A DNA stretch of 64,000 nt from Halorubrum hochsteinianum (lineage in GTDB: Archaea > Halobacteriota > Halobacteria > Halobacteriales > Haloferacaceae). This document shows, one piece after another, positions 8,216-15,588 of the stretch (positions are counted from its first letter, which is position 1; every line of letters starts with the position of its first letter). The position numbers were made by a program, and so were the translations under genes. The stretch is from NCBI RefSeq assembly GCF_023702125.1, contig NZ_CP098415.1:2294001-2358000 (forward strand), read 5' to 3'. Under the pieces are notes generated by a model. It saw only the letters and a list, made by a program, of their open reading frames with translations. It had not been told where the DNA came from and ran no database searches.

Positions 8216-9946
8216 ATGACTGACGGGCAGCCTCGGCGCGGGTCGGTACGGCGGTCGCCCGACGCCGGGGGACCGCCGTCTCGCGACCGAACGGTCCGGG
8301 TCGGTGTCCTCGTCGCGCTCGGCGTCCTCCTCGTCGCGCTCGCGGCGGGTCCCGGCGGCGTCGCGGCCGCCGGCCACGCGGCCACGGGGCTCGGGGCCGC
8401 CGACGCCGCGGTCGACGACGGAGCGCCCCCGACGGCCGAGCAGAGCGGGTCCCCGCTCGCCGGGGCGAACGGAACGGTCGAACTCGTGGTGCGGTTCGAC
8501 CCGGTCGACGACCCCGCCGCGCTCGGCGCGACTGACGGGGTTCCGCCGGCGGGCGCGGACGCCACCGCGACAGTCGCCGACCTCCGCGAGCACGCCGCCG
8601 CCGAGCGGAGCGCCTTCGAGTCGTTCGCCGCCGACCGGCCCGGCGTGTCCGTCGAGCGCGAGTTCTGGCTGGCGAACGCGGCGCTCGTCACCGTCGACGC
8701 GGACCGGGTGACCGCGGCCGACCTGCGCGCGGTCGAGAACGTCACGCGGCTCCACGAGAACGTCGTCGTCGAGCCGATCGGATCCGCGGGCGCGCGGCAG
8801 GTCGAGGCGGAGCCGGACGGCCGGGCCACGTCCGGACTGCGGCAGATCGGCGCGCCGACCGCGTGGCGGCGGTTCGACACCCGGGGCGCGGGCGCGACCG
8901 TCGCGGTCGCCGACACCGGCGTCAGTCGGTATCATCAGGACATCGATCTCGCTGGGTGGGCGTCGTTCGACGGGAACGGGACGCTCGTGAGCGACGACGT
9001 GTCGGAGGCGTTCGACCCCGACGGCCACGGGACCCACGTCGCGGGGACGGTCGCGGGCGGGAACGCCTCGGGGACGCACATCGGCGTCGCGCCCGAAGCG
9101 AGCCTCTACGGGATCGACGCCTTCGACGAGAACGGGACGGCGACGTTCGCGGCGGTCGTTGCCGCGATGGAACACGCGACGACGACGGCCGACGCCGACG
9201 TGCTCCAGTTGAGCCTCGGCGCGAACGGGACGTTCCGCGGGTTCGTCGGCCCGGTCAGGAACGCCCGCGCGACGGGCGCGCTCGTGGTCGCGGCGGTCGG
9301 CAACGAGGGCGCGAACGCCTCCTCGTCGCCAGCCAACGCGTACGACGCGGTCGCCGTGGGCGCGGTCGATTCCGAGGGGACCGTCCCGCCGTTCTCCGGC
9401 GGCCAGCGGGTCGACGCGGCCGCGTTCGGCGCGCCGCCGGACGACTGGCCGGACTCGTACGTCGTGCCCGACGTGAGCGCGCCCGGCGTCCGGGTCGCGA
9501 GCGCCGCGGCGGGCACCCGGAACGGCTACGTCTATCGACAGGGGACGAGCATGGCCGCGCCGCACGCGAGCGGGGTCGCCGCGCTCGCGGTCGCCGCCAC
9601 CGACGGCCGGGTCGCCGCCCCGACGATCGAGGCCGCGCTCGTCGACACCGCGGTCCACCCGACGAACGCGACGGAGCCCGACACCCGGTACGGGAACGGT
9701 GTCGTCGACGCGCCCGCCGCCGTGGGGGCCGCGGTTGAGGCGACGCCGCCCGCGGAGCCGACCGACACGAACGACACGGTCGGGGGGAACGGTGACGGAG
9801 TCGGGACGGGCGACGTCGACGGGTCCAGCGCGGGAGACGGCGACACCGACGGACGAGCGCCCGGATTCGGCGCGGTCCCCGCGCTCGCAGCGGTCGTCGC
9901 CGTCGCGCTCGCGAGCCGCTTCCGGGTCGGACGCGGCCGCGACTGA
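8216..9946 (+). CDS. Secreted subtilisin-like serine protease (S8) with PGF-CTERM anchor
   Basis: A 576-residue exported protease. An N-terminal hydrophobic signal (about 27-52) is followed by an I9-like propeptide region (about 85-190). The catalytic domain then holds Asp233 (VADTGVS), His271 (HGTHVAGT) and Ser445 (GTSMAAPHASG), the order and spacing of subtilases and halolysins. A Thr/Asp/Gly-rich linker (about 508-546) leads to APGFGAVPALAAVVAVALA and basic residues, a PGF-CTERM signal. In haloarchaea such tails are cut by archaeosortase A and replaced by a lipid anchor, so this enzyme should stay attached to the cell surface. It is transcribed alone. Confidence 0.93.
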   Translation: MTDGQPRRGSVRRSPDAGGPPSRDRTVRVGVLVALGVLLVALAAGPGGVAAAGHAATGLGAADAAVDDGAPPTAEQSGSPLAGANGTVELVVRFDPVDDPAALGATDGVPPAGADATATVADLREHAAAERSAFESFAADRPGVSVEREFWLANAALVTVDADRVTAADLRAVENVTRLHENVVVEPIGSAGARQVEAEPDGRATSGLRQIGAPTAWRRFDTRGAGATVAVADTGVSRYHQDIDLAGWASFDGNGTLVSDDVSEAFDPDGHGTHVAGTVAGGNASGTHIGVAPEASLYGIDAFDENGTATFAAVVAAMEHATTTADADVLQLSLGANGTFRGFVGPVRNARATGALVVAAVGNEGANASSSPANAYDAVAVGAVDSEGTVPPFSGGQRVDAAAFGAPPDDWPDSYVVPDVSAPGVRVASAAAGTRNGYVYRQGTSMAAPHASGVAALAVAATDGRVAAPTIEAALVDTAVHPTNATEPDTRYGNGVVDAPAAVGAAVEATPPAEPTDTNDTVGGNGDGVGTGDVDGSSAGDGDTDGRAPGFGAVPALAAVVAVALASRFRVGRGRD

Positions 9947-9994
9947 CCGGCTGCTGTCGGCGCGGACTCGGTGGCGGGTCGCCCGCGGGACGGC

Positions 9995-10885
9995 CTACTC
10001 GCCGAAGTCGGTGAGCGAGCCCGTGGGGGTATCGTCGTTCTCGTCGCTTTCGCTGTCGCCGCTTTCGCTGTCGCCGCTTTCTCCGTCGTCTCCGCTCCCC
10101 TCCTCGTCACACGCCGCGGCCGCCGGGTCGCGCCAGGGATTCTCGGGGTCGACCGGCTCGACGGCGCGGTCGAGTTCCTCGGCGTCGTACTCCACGTCCT
10201 CGTCGAGCAGCATCGCGAGCCGCTGCCAGCGCGCGCTCCGCTCGTCCTCGCCCTCCGGGCCGACGCGCGCGCCGTGGGTCTTGAAGAACCTCGTCCCCCG
10301 GTCCAGCTTCGACCCCTCCCCGGTGTGGCCGTCGAAGACGGCGTCGAACCGGCCCTCGGGTTCGAGGTCGCCGACGGGGAAGTCGTGGGCCGGCTCTTCG
10401 CCGCGCTCGCGGGCCTCGGCCCTGACCTCGGCGACGGCGGAGAAGTAGGCGTCCGCGTTCGACGCCTCGCGGGTCGAGCGCGCGCGGGCGGCCGCCAGCG
10501 CGGCGTGGATCGCGCAGAGCCGGCCCTTCCACTCGGCGGGGTCCCAGCGCTCGGTGGCGAGCTCCTCGTAGCGTTCGATCGTGAGCGCGGCGTCGCTGCC
10601 CGCGCGGAGGTCCTCGACGACGTAGAGGTTGAGGCGGTCCCAGAGGTTCCACGCGTAGCCGGAGCGGGCCAGCTCCCACGCCGCCCACGCGGCGACCTCC
10701 TCGTCGGAGCGCCGCACCGCCTTCTGGAGAGTACTGGAGACGACGTAGCGGCTGTAGCCGCCGTCGGTCTCGTTCGCTTCTTTCTCCTCGCCGAAGTCGT
10801 TCTCGCCCGTCGCGTCCGGCGTCGTCTCGGTTTCGAGGCTTCCGTCCGACCCGAACGTCGCCTGTCTGTCGTCGCCGTCGGCCAT
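9995..10885 (-). CDS. Orphan RarA/MgsA C-terminal-domain-like protein
   Basis: A 296-residue protein with no ATPase domain. The core (about 43-215) resembles the C-terminal half of the replication-associated AAA+ protein RarA/MgsA: SSTLQKAVRRSDEEVAAWAA, then LYVVEDL in place of the usual 'ASEDIG', then a long helical repeat with NADAYFSAVAEVRAEARERG, and DFPVGDLEPEGRFDAVFDG. The ends are acidic and disordered, the last 40 residues being Ser/Asp/Glu repeats. RarA acts at stalled replication forks; here only the oligomerisation-type part is present, so a structural or partner role is likely. The family call is by eye. Confidence 0.65.
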   Translation of the reverse strand: MADGDDRQATFGSDGSLETETTPDATGENDFGEEKEANETDGGYSRYVVSSTLQKAVRRSDEEVAAWAAWELARSGYAWNLWDRLNLYVVEDLRAGSDAALTIERYEELATERWDPAEWKGRLCAIHAALAAARARSTREASNADAYFSAVAEVRAEARERGEEPAHDFPVGDLEPEGRFDAVFDGHTGEGSKLDRGTRFFKTHGARVGPEGEDERSARWQRLAMLLDEDVEYDAEELDRAVEPVDPENPWRDPAAAACDEEGSGDDGESGDSESGDSESDENDDTPTGSLTDFGE

Positions 10886-11023
10886 ATCTCCGCTCCCGCC
10901 GCGAGTGACTTAACAGCCCCGCGGCGGGCGCGGCCGAGTCGTCGATCCGCGCCGCGGTACTGCGGATCACACTCGTTTTGAAAGGGAACCCTTAAGTTGA
11001 ATCCAGCAGGTAGCATACGGTAA

Positions 11024-11097
11024 CCGCCCTTAGCTCAGCCTGGTAGAGCAGTCGACTGTAGATCGACTTGTCCCCCGTTCAATTCGGGGAGGGCGGA
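11024..11097 (+). tRNA. tRNA-Tyr (anticodon GTA)
   Basis: A 74-base cloverleaf. The acceptor arms CCGCCCT and AGGGCGG pair over 7 bp with discriminator A; the D arm is AGCTCAGCCTGGTAGAGC; the anticodon stem GTCGA / TCGAC holds the loop CTGTAGA with GTA; the T arm is CCCCCGTTCAATTCGGGG. The C1-G72 pair is the archaeal/eukaryal tRNA-Tyr identity element. CCA is not encoded and there is no intron. A TATA-like CTTAAGTTG at 10991-10999 lies about 30 bases upstream. Confidence 0.97.
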
Positions 11098-11245
11098 CTG
11101 AATTTTGTACTTGTGAGCGACAGCGAACGGGTGCTGACCGTGCGGGACGACCGACCCGGATTGAGCAGACGAGTCGCAGCCCGCGCAGTGAGCGAAGCGA
11201 ACGAGCAGGACCGTCTCGGCGAGTTCTATTCGGGGAGGGCGGACT
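11077..11245 (+). repeat. tRNA-Tyr 3'-end direct repeat (possible att scar)
   Basis: The last 21 bases of tRNA-Tyr plus two downstream (11077-11099) recur at 11223-11245 with one mismatch (GTTCAATTCGGGG versus GTTCTATTCGGGG, both then AGGGCGGACT). Weaker likeness continues about 25 bases further, with a T-run and ACTYGYGAGYGACG. The copies are 146 bases apart. Duplicated tRNA 3' ends are the usual footprint of tRNA-targeting integrases, but no integrase is near and only about 120 bases lie between. The rest of the gap up to 11401 holds a TATA-like ACTTAAGAG near 11371. Confidence 0.75.
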
Positions 11246-11401
11246 TGCTTTTCACACTCGCGAGTGACGCAGTTTGGCGCGACGCGTCCCGCTTTTATTC
11301 TGGACTCGCGGCGTACATATTTCTCAGAATCCGCCTTCGTTTACCAGTTTGACCCTGTGTCGCCGTAACACACTTAAGAGCGCGCTCGATACGGGCACGT
11401 A

Positions 11402-12148
11402 GTGGCATCCCGACAGGGCGGGTCGGGGGACGCGGAGCCCCTCGCGCCCGGATCGACGGAGCGTCGGACCGCTTCCACGACCGCCGCCGCGAGCCGAGAC
11501 GCGGGTGCGCGACCCCGGTCCCCGCCGGAGTCGCCAGCGCGCCGCCGCGCTCGGGCCGGCCGATCCGACCGGGCCGCGGACTATCGATCGGTCGATGCGG
11601 CCTCCCGCGGCGAGTCCGTCACCCGAACGCCGACGGACCCGCCGGTGCGCGATCCCTCGCTCTACGCGCTGACCGACCACTTCCGCGAACGGCTGGAACA
11701 GCCCGGCCGGTACGTGTCGACGCGCACCGTGAGCGACGCGATCCGCGAGGGGCAGCTCCGGTGGAACAGCACCGACGGCTGGCGGTTCGCGCTCGTCGAA
11801 GGCGGCGTGCGCTTCGTCGTGGTCGTGGGCGACACGGAAACGAACTCGCCGGTCGTCGTCACCGGCTGGACCGAGGTCGCGGACCGCGAGGCCGCGCTGG
11901 AGGCCCCGCGGTGGGACGGCGTCGACGTGGACACCATCGCGGTGCGCGCCGCCCTGAGCGAGCAGGCGTCGACGCCGATCCCCGACCGGATCCGACCCCG
12001 GACCGTGACGCGCCCGTTCGAAGTGGGCGAACATCGGTTGGAGACCCCGCCCGGCGACCCGTTCGTGCGCTGTACCGTCTGCGGCTGCCGGTTCCGCTCG
12101 AAGGAGGCGATCACCTCGCGGCGGTGCCGGAACCGATCGTCGGACTAG
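11402..12148 (+). CDS. Haloarchaeal protein with C-terminal zinc-finger-like motif, unknown function
   Basis: A 248-residue protein read from GTG at 11402. A TATA-like ACTTAAGAG about 27 bases earlier supports this start as leaderless. Residues 1-78 are low-complexity (Arg, Ser, Ala, Pro). The ordered part (about 83-205) contains DHFRERLEQPGRYVSTRTVS and WRFALVEGGVRFVVVVGD, like a small alpha+beta domain often found in haloarchaea. The tail has CTVCGCRF with a further Cys 15 residues on, a possible metal knuckle. A second possible GTG start lies just before DPSLYALTDHF. No function can be named. Confidence 0.7.
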   Translation: MASRQGGSGDAEPLAPGSTERRTASTTAAASRDAGARPRSPPESPARRRARAGRSDRAADYRSVDAASRGESVTRTPTDPPVRDPSLYALTDHFRERLEQPGRYVSTRTVSDAIREGQLRWNSTDGWRFALVEGGVRFVVVVGDTETNSPVVVTGWTEVADREAALEAPRWDGVDVDTIAVRAALSEQASTPIPDRIRPRTVTRPFEVGEHRLETPPGDPFVRCTVCGCRFRSKEAITSRRCRNRSSD

Positions 12149-12250
12149 ATCGAGTTCGGGATCGGGTCGACGGTGATCTTTCCGAGAACGCGATCGACAC
12201 TCCCGAAGTTCCGACTGCCCGGTACTAAGCGACGGATTCCGTGACTGAGA

Positions 12251-12541
12251 CCGCCGAAGCCCCAGCCGGGAGGCGGGCGCACGCTCGCTGCGCGCTTCAG
12301 TCGCTCACTCCGTTCGCTCCTTCCAGTGCTTGCGTCGTCATCAGAACGCGAAGCGTTCTGATTGGCTCACGAGAGCTTCGCTCTCGTGAACGCCTGCGCC
12401 CGCCTCCCGGCTGCCCCTTCGAGTCCCACCCCACACCGCAACCTCACGCCTCCCCAGCCTCGCGGCTCCCTTCGGTCGCCGCGTCCCTCGCGCGTGCTGG
12501 CTCGCGGCCTGTCGGCCGCTCGCAGGCACGCGCCACCGCAG
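12251..12541 (+). repeat. Structured dispersed repeat, copy B
   Basis: This is the same element as copy A. The outer stem is CGAAG (12255-12259) / CTTCG (12417-12421), then the CCC/CCC internal loop, then a perfect 19-bp stem whose arms are 12263-12281 and 12395-12413. The long loop carries two extra perfect hairpins absent from copy A: 9-bp arms with a GAA loop at 12341-12361 and 9-bp arms with a TTC loop at 12368-12388. CCTCACGCCTCCCCAGCCTC follows at about 12442-12461, then arms GCGCGTGC / GCACGCGC and the closing ACCGCAGT. The element fills most of the 479-base gap between two rightward genes; 12149-12250 and 12542-12627 show nothing further. Confidence 0.85.
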
Positions 12542-12627
12542 TTCGATTCACCTCGTGACCGTGTTCCGTCACGGTTTGCGAGCGCCGAGCCGGGGACGCT
12601 ACCCATTTCCGCGTCGCGATCGAATCG

Positions 12628-14592
12628 ATGGCAATGACCGACGAAACCGGCGATTCCGCCGGATCCGACGAGGAGGGCCCAGTCGACGAGCGCGTCGACG
12701 GCGGGGATGGTGGCGACAGCGACGCGGATGCCGTCCCCGACGACTCCGAGGACGCCCCCGAAGACCTCTCGATCGACCGCTTCCACGAGGCGCTCGAAGC
12801 CGAGGAGCGCCCGGTCGCGACCGCGAGCGAGGTCGCCCGGCGGCTGGGGACCACGCAGGCGGCGGCCCGCGACGCGCTCGGCGCGCTCGTCGACCGCGGC
12901 GACGTGGACCGGCTCGACGTCGAGGCGGATCCCGTCGTCTTCTACCCGCGCGACTGGGGCGCGCTGGCGAGCCGCGAGCGCGTCGTCGTCTTCCCGAAGC
13001 GCCGCGAGATCGTCGTCGACCGGCCGACGCAGTACACCCGGGCGCGGCTCTCGCAGTTCGCGAACCTCGTCGACACCACCGGCACCGAGCCGGGGACCCG
13101 GGGATACCTCTATCGGATCCGACAGGAGGACGTGTGGGCCGCGCCGTTCGACGACGCCGACGCGCTCGTGGGCGCGCTCCGCTCGGTGCTGCCGCGACGC
13201 TACGAGCACCTCGAAGCGTGGGTGCGCGACCAGTGGCGGCGCGCGCACCGCTTCCGGCTGTACACCCACGCGGACGGCTACGTCGTCCTCGAAGCCGCCT
13301 CCGAGAACCTGATGGGCAACGTCGCCGACCAGCACCTCGACGACGACCACCTCCGCGCGCCCATCTCGGACACCGAGGCGTGGGTCAACGAGGACGCGGT
13401 CGCCGTGGTCAAGCGCGCGCTCTACGACGCCGGCTACCCCGTCGAAGACGACCGCGACCTGGAGACCGGCGACCCCGTCGAGATCGACCTGACGACCGAA
13501 CTGCGCGACTACCAGCAGACGTGGGTGGACCAGTTCCTCGACCGCAAGTCCGGCGTGTACGTCGGGCCGCCCGGCTCCGGGAAGACCGTCGCCGCCATCG
13601 CGACGATCGCCGCGGTCGGCGGCGAGACGCTGATACTGGTCCCCTCCCGCGAGCTGGCGGATCAATGGCGCGAGGAGCTCCTAGAGCACTCCACGGTCGA
13701 CCCCGCGGACATCGGACTGTACCACGGGGGAACGAAAGAGGTCCGACCGGTGACGATCGCGACCTACCAGATCGCCGGGATGGACCGCCACCGCTCGCTG
13801 TTCGACTCCCGCGAGTGGGGGCTGATCTGCTTCGACGAGGCGCACCACGTCACCGCCCCCGTCTACTCCCGCACCGCCGAGCTACAGAGCAAACACCGGC
13901 TCGGGCTCTCGGCGACGCCCGTCAGCGAGACCGGCAGCGAGGAGGAGATCTACACCCTGATCGGGGGGCCGATCGGGGCCGACTGGGACGCCCTCTTCGA
14001 GGCCGGCTTCGTCCAGGAGCCGGAGGTGGAGATCCGGTACGTCCCGTGGCGCGACGAACTGGCCGAAAGCGAGTACGCCGCCGCCGACGGCCGGGAGCGC
14101 AGACGCGTCGCGGCCGAAAATCCCGCGAAGATCGAGGAGCTCCGCTACCTGCTCGCGGCCCACCGGGACAAGAAGGCGCTCGTCTTCGTCGAGTACCTCG
14201 ACCACGGGAACGCCATCGCGGACGCGCTCGACGCACCCTTCATCAGCGGCGAGACGCCCCACCACGAGCGCGCCGAACTGTTCCGGCGGTTCCGCGCGGA
14301 GGGGGCCGACGCCGAAGACGCCGGCGACGACCTCGACGTCCTCGTCGTCTCCCGGGTCGGCGACGAGGGGATCGACCTCCCGAACGCCGAACTCGCGGTC
14401 GTCGCGAGCGGACTGGGGGGCTCCCGGCGGCAGGGCTCGCAGCGCGCCGGCCGGACGATGCGGCCGACGGGCTCCGCGCTCGTCTACGTCCTCGCGACCC
14501 GCGGGTCGAGCGAGGAGGAGTTCGCCCAGCGGCAGATGCGTCACCTCGGTCGGAAGGGCGTCCGCGTCCGCGAGACGAACGTCGCGGAGTAG
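12628..14592 (+). CDS. XPB/Rad25-like SF2 DNA helicase
   Basis: A 654-residue DEAH helicase. An acidic disordered N-terminus (1-45) is followed by a winged-helix-like segment (about 50-105) and a damage-recognition-like region. The motor then has QxxW-type DYQQTWVDQF, Walker A GPPGSGKT (313-320), DEAH (403-406), SATP, and motif VI QRAGRTMRP in the second RecA lobe. XPB-type proteins open DNA in transcription initiation and nucleotide excision repair in eukaryotes; haloarchaea carry several relatives, and repair is the likelier role here. The reading could start at Met1 or Met3. It is a single gene downstream of repeat copy B. Confidence 0.9.
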   Translation: MAMTDETGDSAGSDEEGPVDERVDGGDGGDSDADAVPDDSEDAPEDLSIDRFHEALEAEERPVATASEVARRLGTTQAAARDALGALVDRGDVDRLDVEADPVVFYPRDWGALASRERVVVFPKRREIVVDRPTQYTRARLSQFANLVDTTGTEPGTRGYLYRIRQEDVWAAPFDDADALVGALRSVLPRRYEHLEAWVRDQWRRAHRFRLYTHADGYVVLEAASENLMGNVADQHLDDDHLRAPISDTEAWVNEDAVAVVKRALYDAGYPVEDDRDLETGDPVEIDLTTELRDYQQTWVDQFLDRKSGVYVGPPGSGKTVAAIATIAAVGGETLILVPSRELADQWREELLEHSTVDPADIGLYHGGTKEVRPVTIATYQIAGMDRHRSLFDSREWGLICFDEAHHVTAPVYSRTAELQSKHRLGLSATPVSETGSEEEIYTLIGGPIGADWDALFEAGFVQEPEVEIRYVPWRDELAESEYAAADGRERRRVAAENPAKIEELRYLLAAHRDKKALVFVEYLDHGNAIADALDAPFISGETPHHERAELFRRFRAEGADAEDAGDDLDVLVVSRVGDEGIDLPNAELAVVASGLGGSRRQGSQRAGRTMRPTGSALVYVLATRGSSEEEFAQRQMRHLGRKGVRVRETNVAE

Positions 14593-14604
14593 CTGCGCGG
14601 CGAC

Positions 14605-15387
14605 TCACCGCAGGGCGTCCCGGAGCGCCGCCGCGCCCCGCTCGATCGACGATCGCGGACTCCGCGGGTCGTCGTGCTCGTACACGAGCCACGCCGCGTC
14701 GGCGGCGCGGGCGCTCGCGACGACCGCGTCGAGGTCCACGTCCCCCTCGCCGAGCGCGACGGAAGCGCCCCGGTCCACGTCGGCGTCGGCGACGTGAACG
14801 TGCGTGATCCGGTCCGCGTAGCGGTCGATCAGCGCCGCGGGGTCGACGCCGGCGACCGCGGCCCAGCCGGCGTCCGGTTCGAAGCCGAGTCGCTCGTCCG
14901 TGCGCGCGAGCAGCGCGTCGAGGGCGGTCCCGCTCGCGTCGGGGTCGGTCCCGCTCGCGTCGGGGTCGCTCCCGCCGCCGAGCGCGACGAACTCGTGGTC
15001 GTGCGTGTGGTACGCCAGCCGGAACCCGTCGCGATCGAGGGCGGCGGCGAGGTCGCTCAGCCGGGTCGCGACCGCGTCGACGGTCGCCGCCGTCTCGAAG
15101 CGGCTCGGGTCGAGCCACGGGATCACGAGCAGGTCGACGCCGAGCCGGTCGTAGAAGTCGGTCGTCGCCGCGTAGTCGTCCTCCAGCGCGTCGATTGAGA
15201 CGTGCGCGGCGGCCGCGTCGAGGCCGGTCCGATCGAGGGCCTCGCGGACGGCCTCGGGCGATTCCTCTCGGACCCGATAGGCGAACTCGACCCCGTCGAA
15301 CCCCGCGTCGGCGACCAGTTCGAGGCGCTCGGGGACCGACGCGTCGAGGCCGCGAAGCGTGTACAGTTGGACGGCGCAGTCGACCAT
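14605..15387 (-). CDS. Sugar phosphate isomerase/epimerase-like TIM barrel
   Basis: A 260-residue xylose-isomerase-like barrel. Visible strand-end motifs include AVQLYTLRG at the start, GFDGVEFAYR, HVSIDALE, FRLAYHTHDHEF (metal/catalytic His), LGFEPDAGWAAVAG, and THVHVADAD. This family (AP-endonuclease 2/IolE/hydroxypyruvate isomerase types) binds divalent metal and isomerises sugars or inositols. A small 18-bp duplication inside gives DPDASG twice (about 139-150). The start chosen is the ATG before VDCAVQLYT; a Met five codons earlier is possible. Gfo/Idh enzymes often work with this class, and one is encoded 3 kb away, but the linkage is loose. Confidence 0.85.
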   Translation of the reverse strand: MVDCAVQLYTLRGLDASVPERLELVADAGFDGVEFAYRVREESPEAVREALDRTGLDAAAAHVSIDALEDDYAATTDFYDRLGVDLLVIPWLDPSRFETAATVDAVATRLSDLAAALDRDGFRLAYHTHDHEFVALGGGSDPDASGTDPDASGTALDALLARTDERLGFEPDAGWAAVAGVDPAALIDRYADRITHVHVADADVDRGASVALGEGDVDLDAVVASARAADAAWLVYEHDDPRSPRSSIERGAAALRDALR

Positions 15388-15419
15388 GGTGGTCGCTCTC
15401 ACGCCCGGACCGTAGCCGT

Positions 15420-15470
15420 TTCGGCGGGAGCGTCGGCGTTTCGGCGGGAGCGTCGGCGTTTCGGCGGCGC
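15420..15470 (+). repeat. 20-bp tandem repeat between divergent genes
   Basis: TCGGCGGGAGCGTCGGCGTT occurs twice back to back (15421-15440 and 15441-15460) and begins a third time. It lies in the gap between the barrel gene (minus) and the TPP enzyme gene (plus). No role is evident. Confidence 0.6.
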
Positions 15471-15588
15471 GACCGCCCAGGGACCGTCCGCGCCGCGGGG
15501 TTCCGTTCCCCCTCTCTCACTCCCCCGATCCCGCTCTCGGTCCGCTCCGCGTCGAAGCCTTCAACACCCGGTCGGTCGAGTTCGCGGT

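Noticed and set aside
11024-11401. A provirus or integrated element at tRNA-Tyr
   Set aside because: Only about 120 bases lie between the tRNA and the repeat of its end, and no integrase or viral gene follows; at most a scar.
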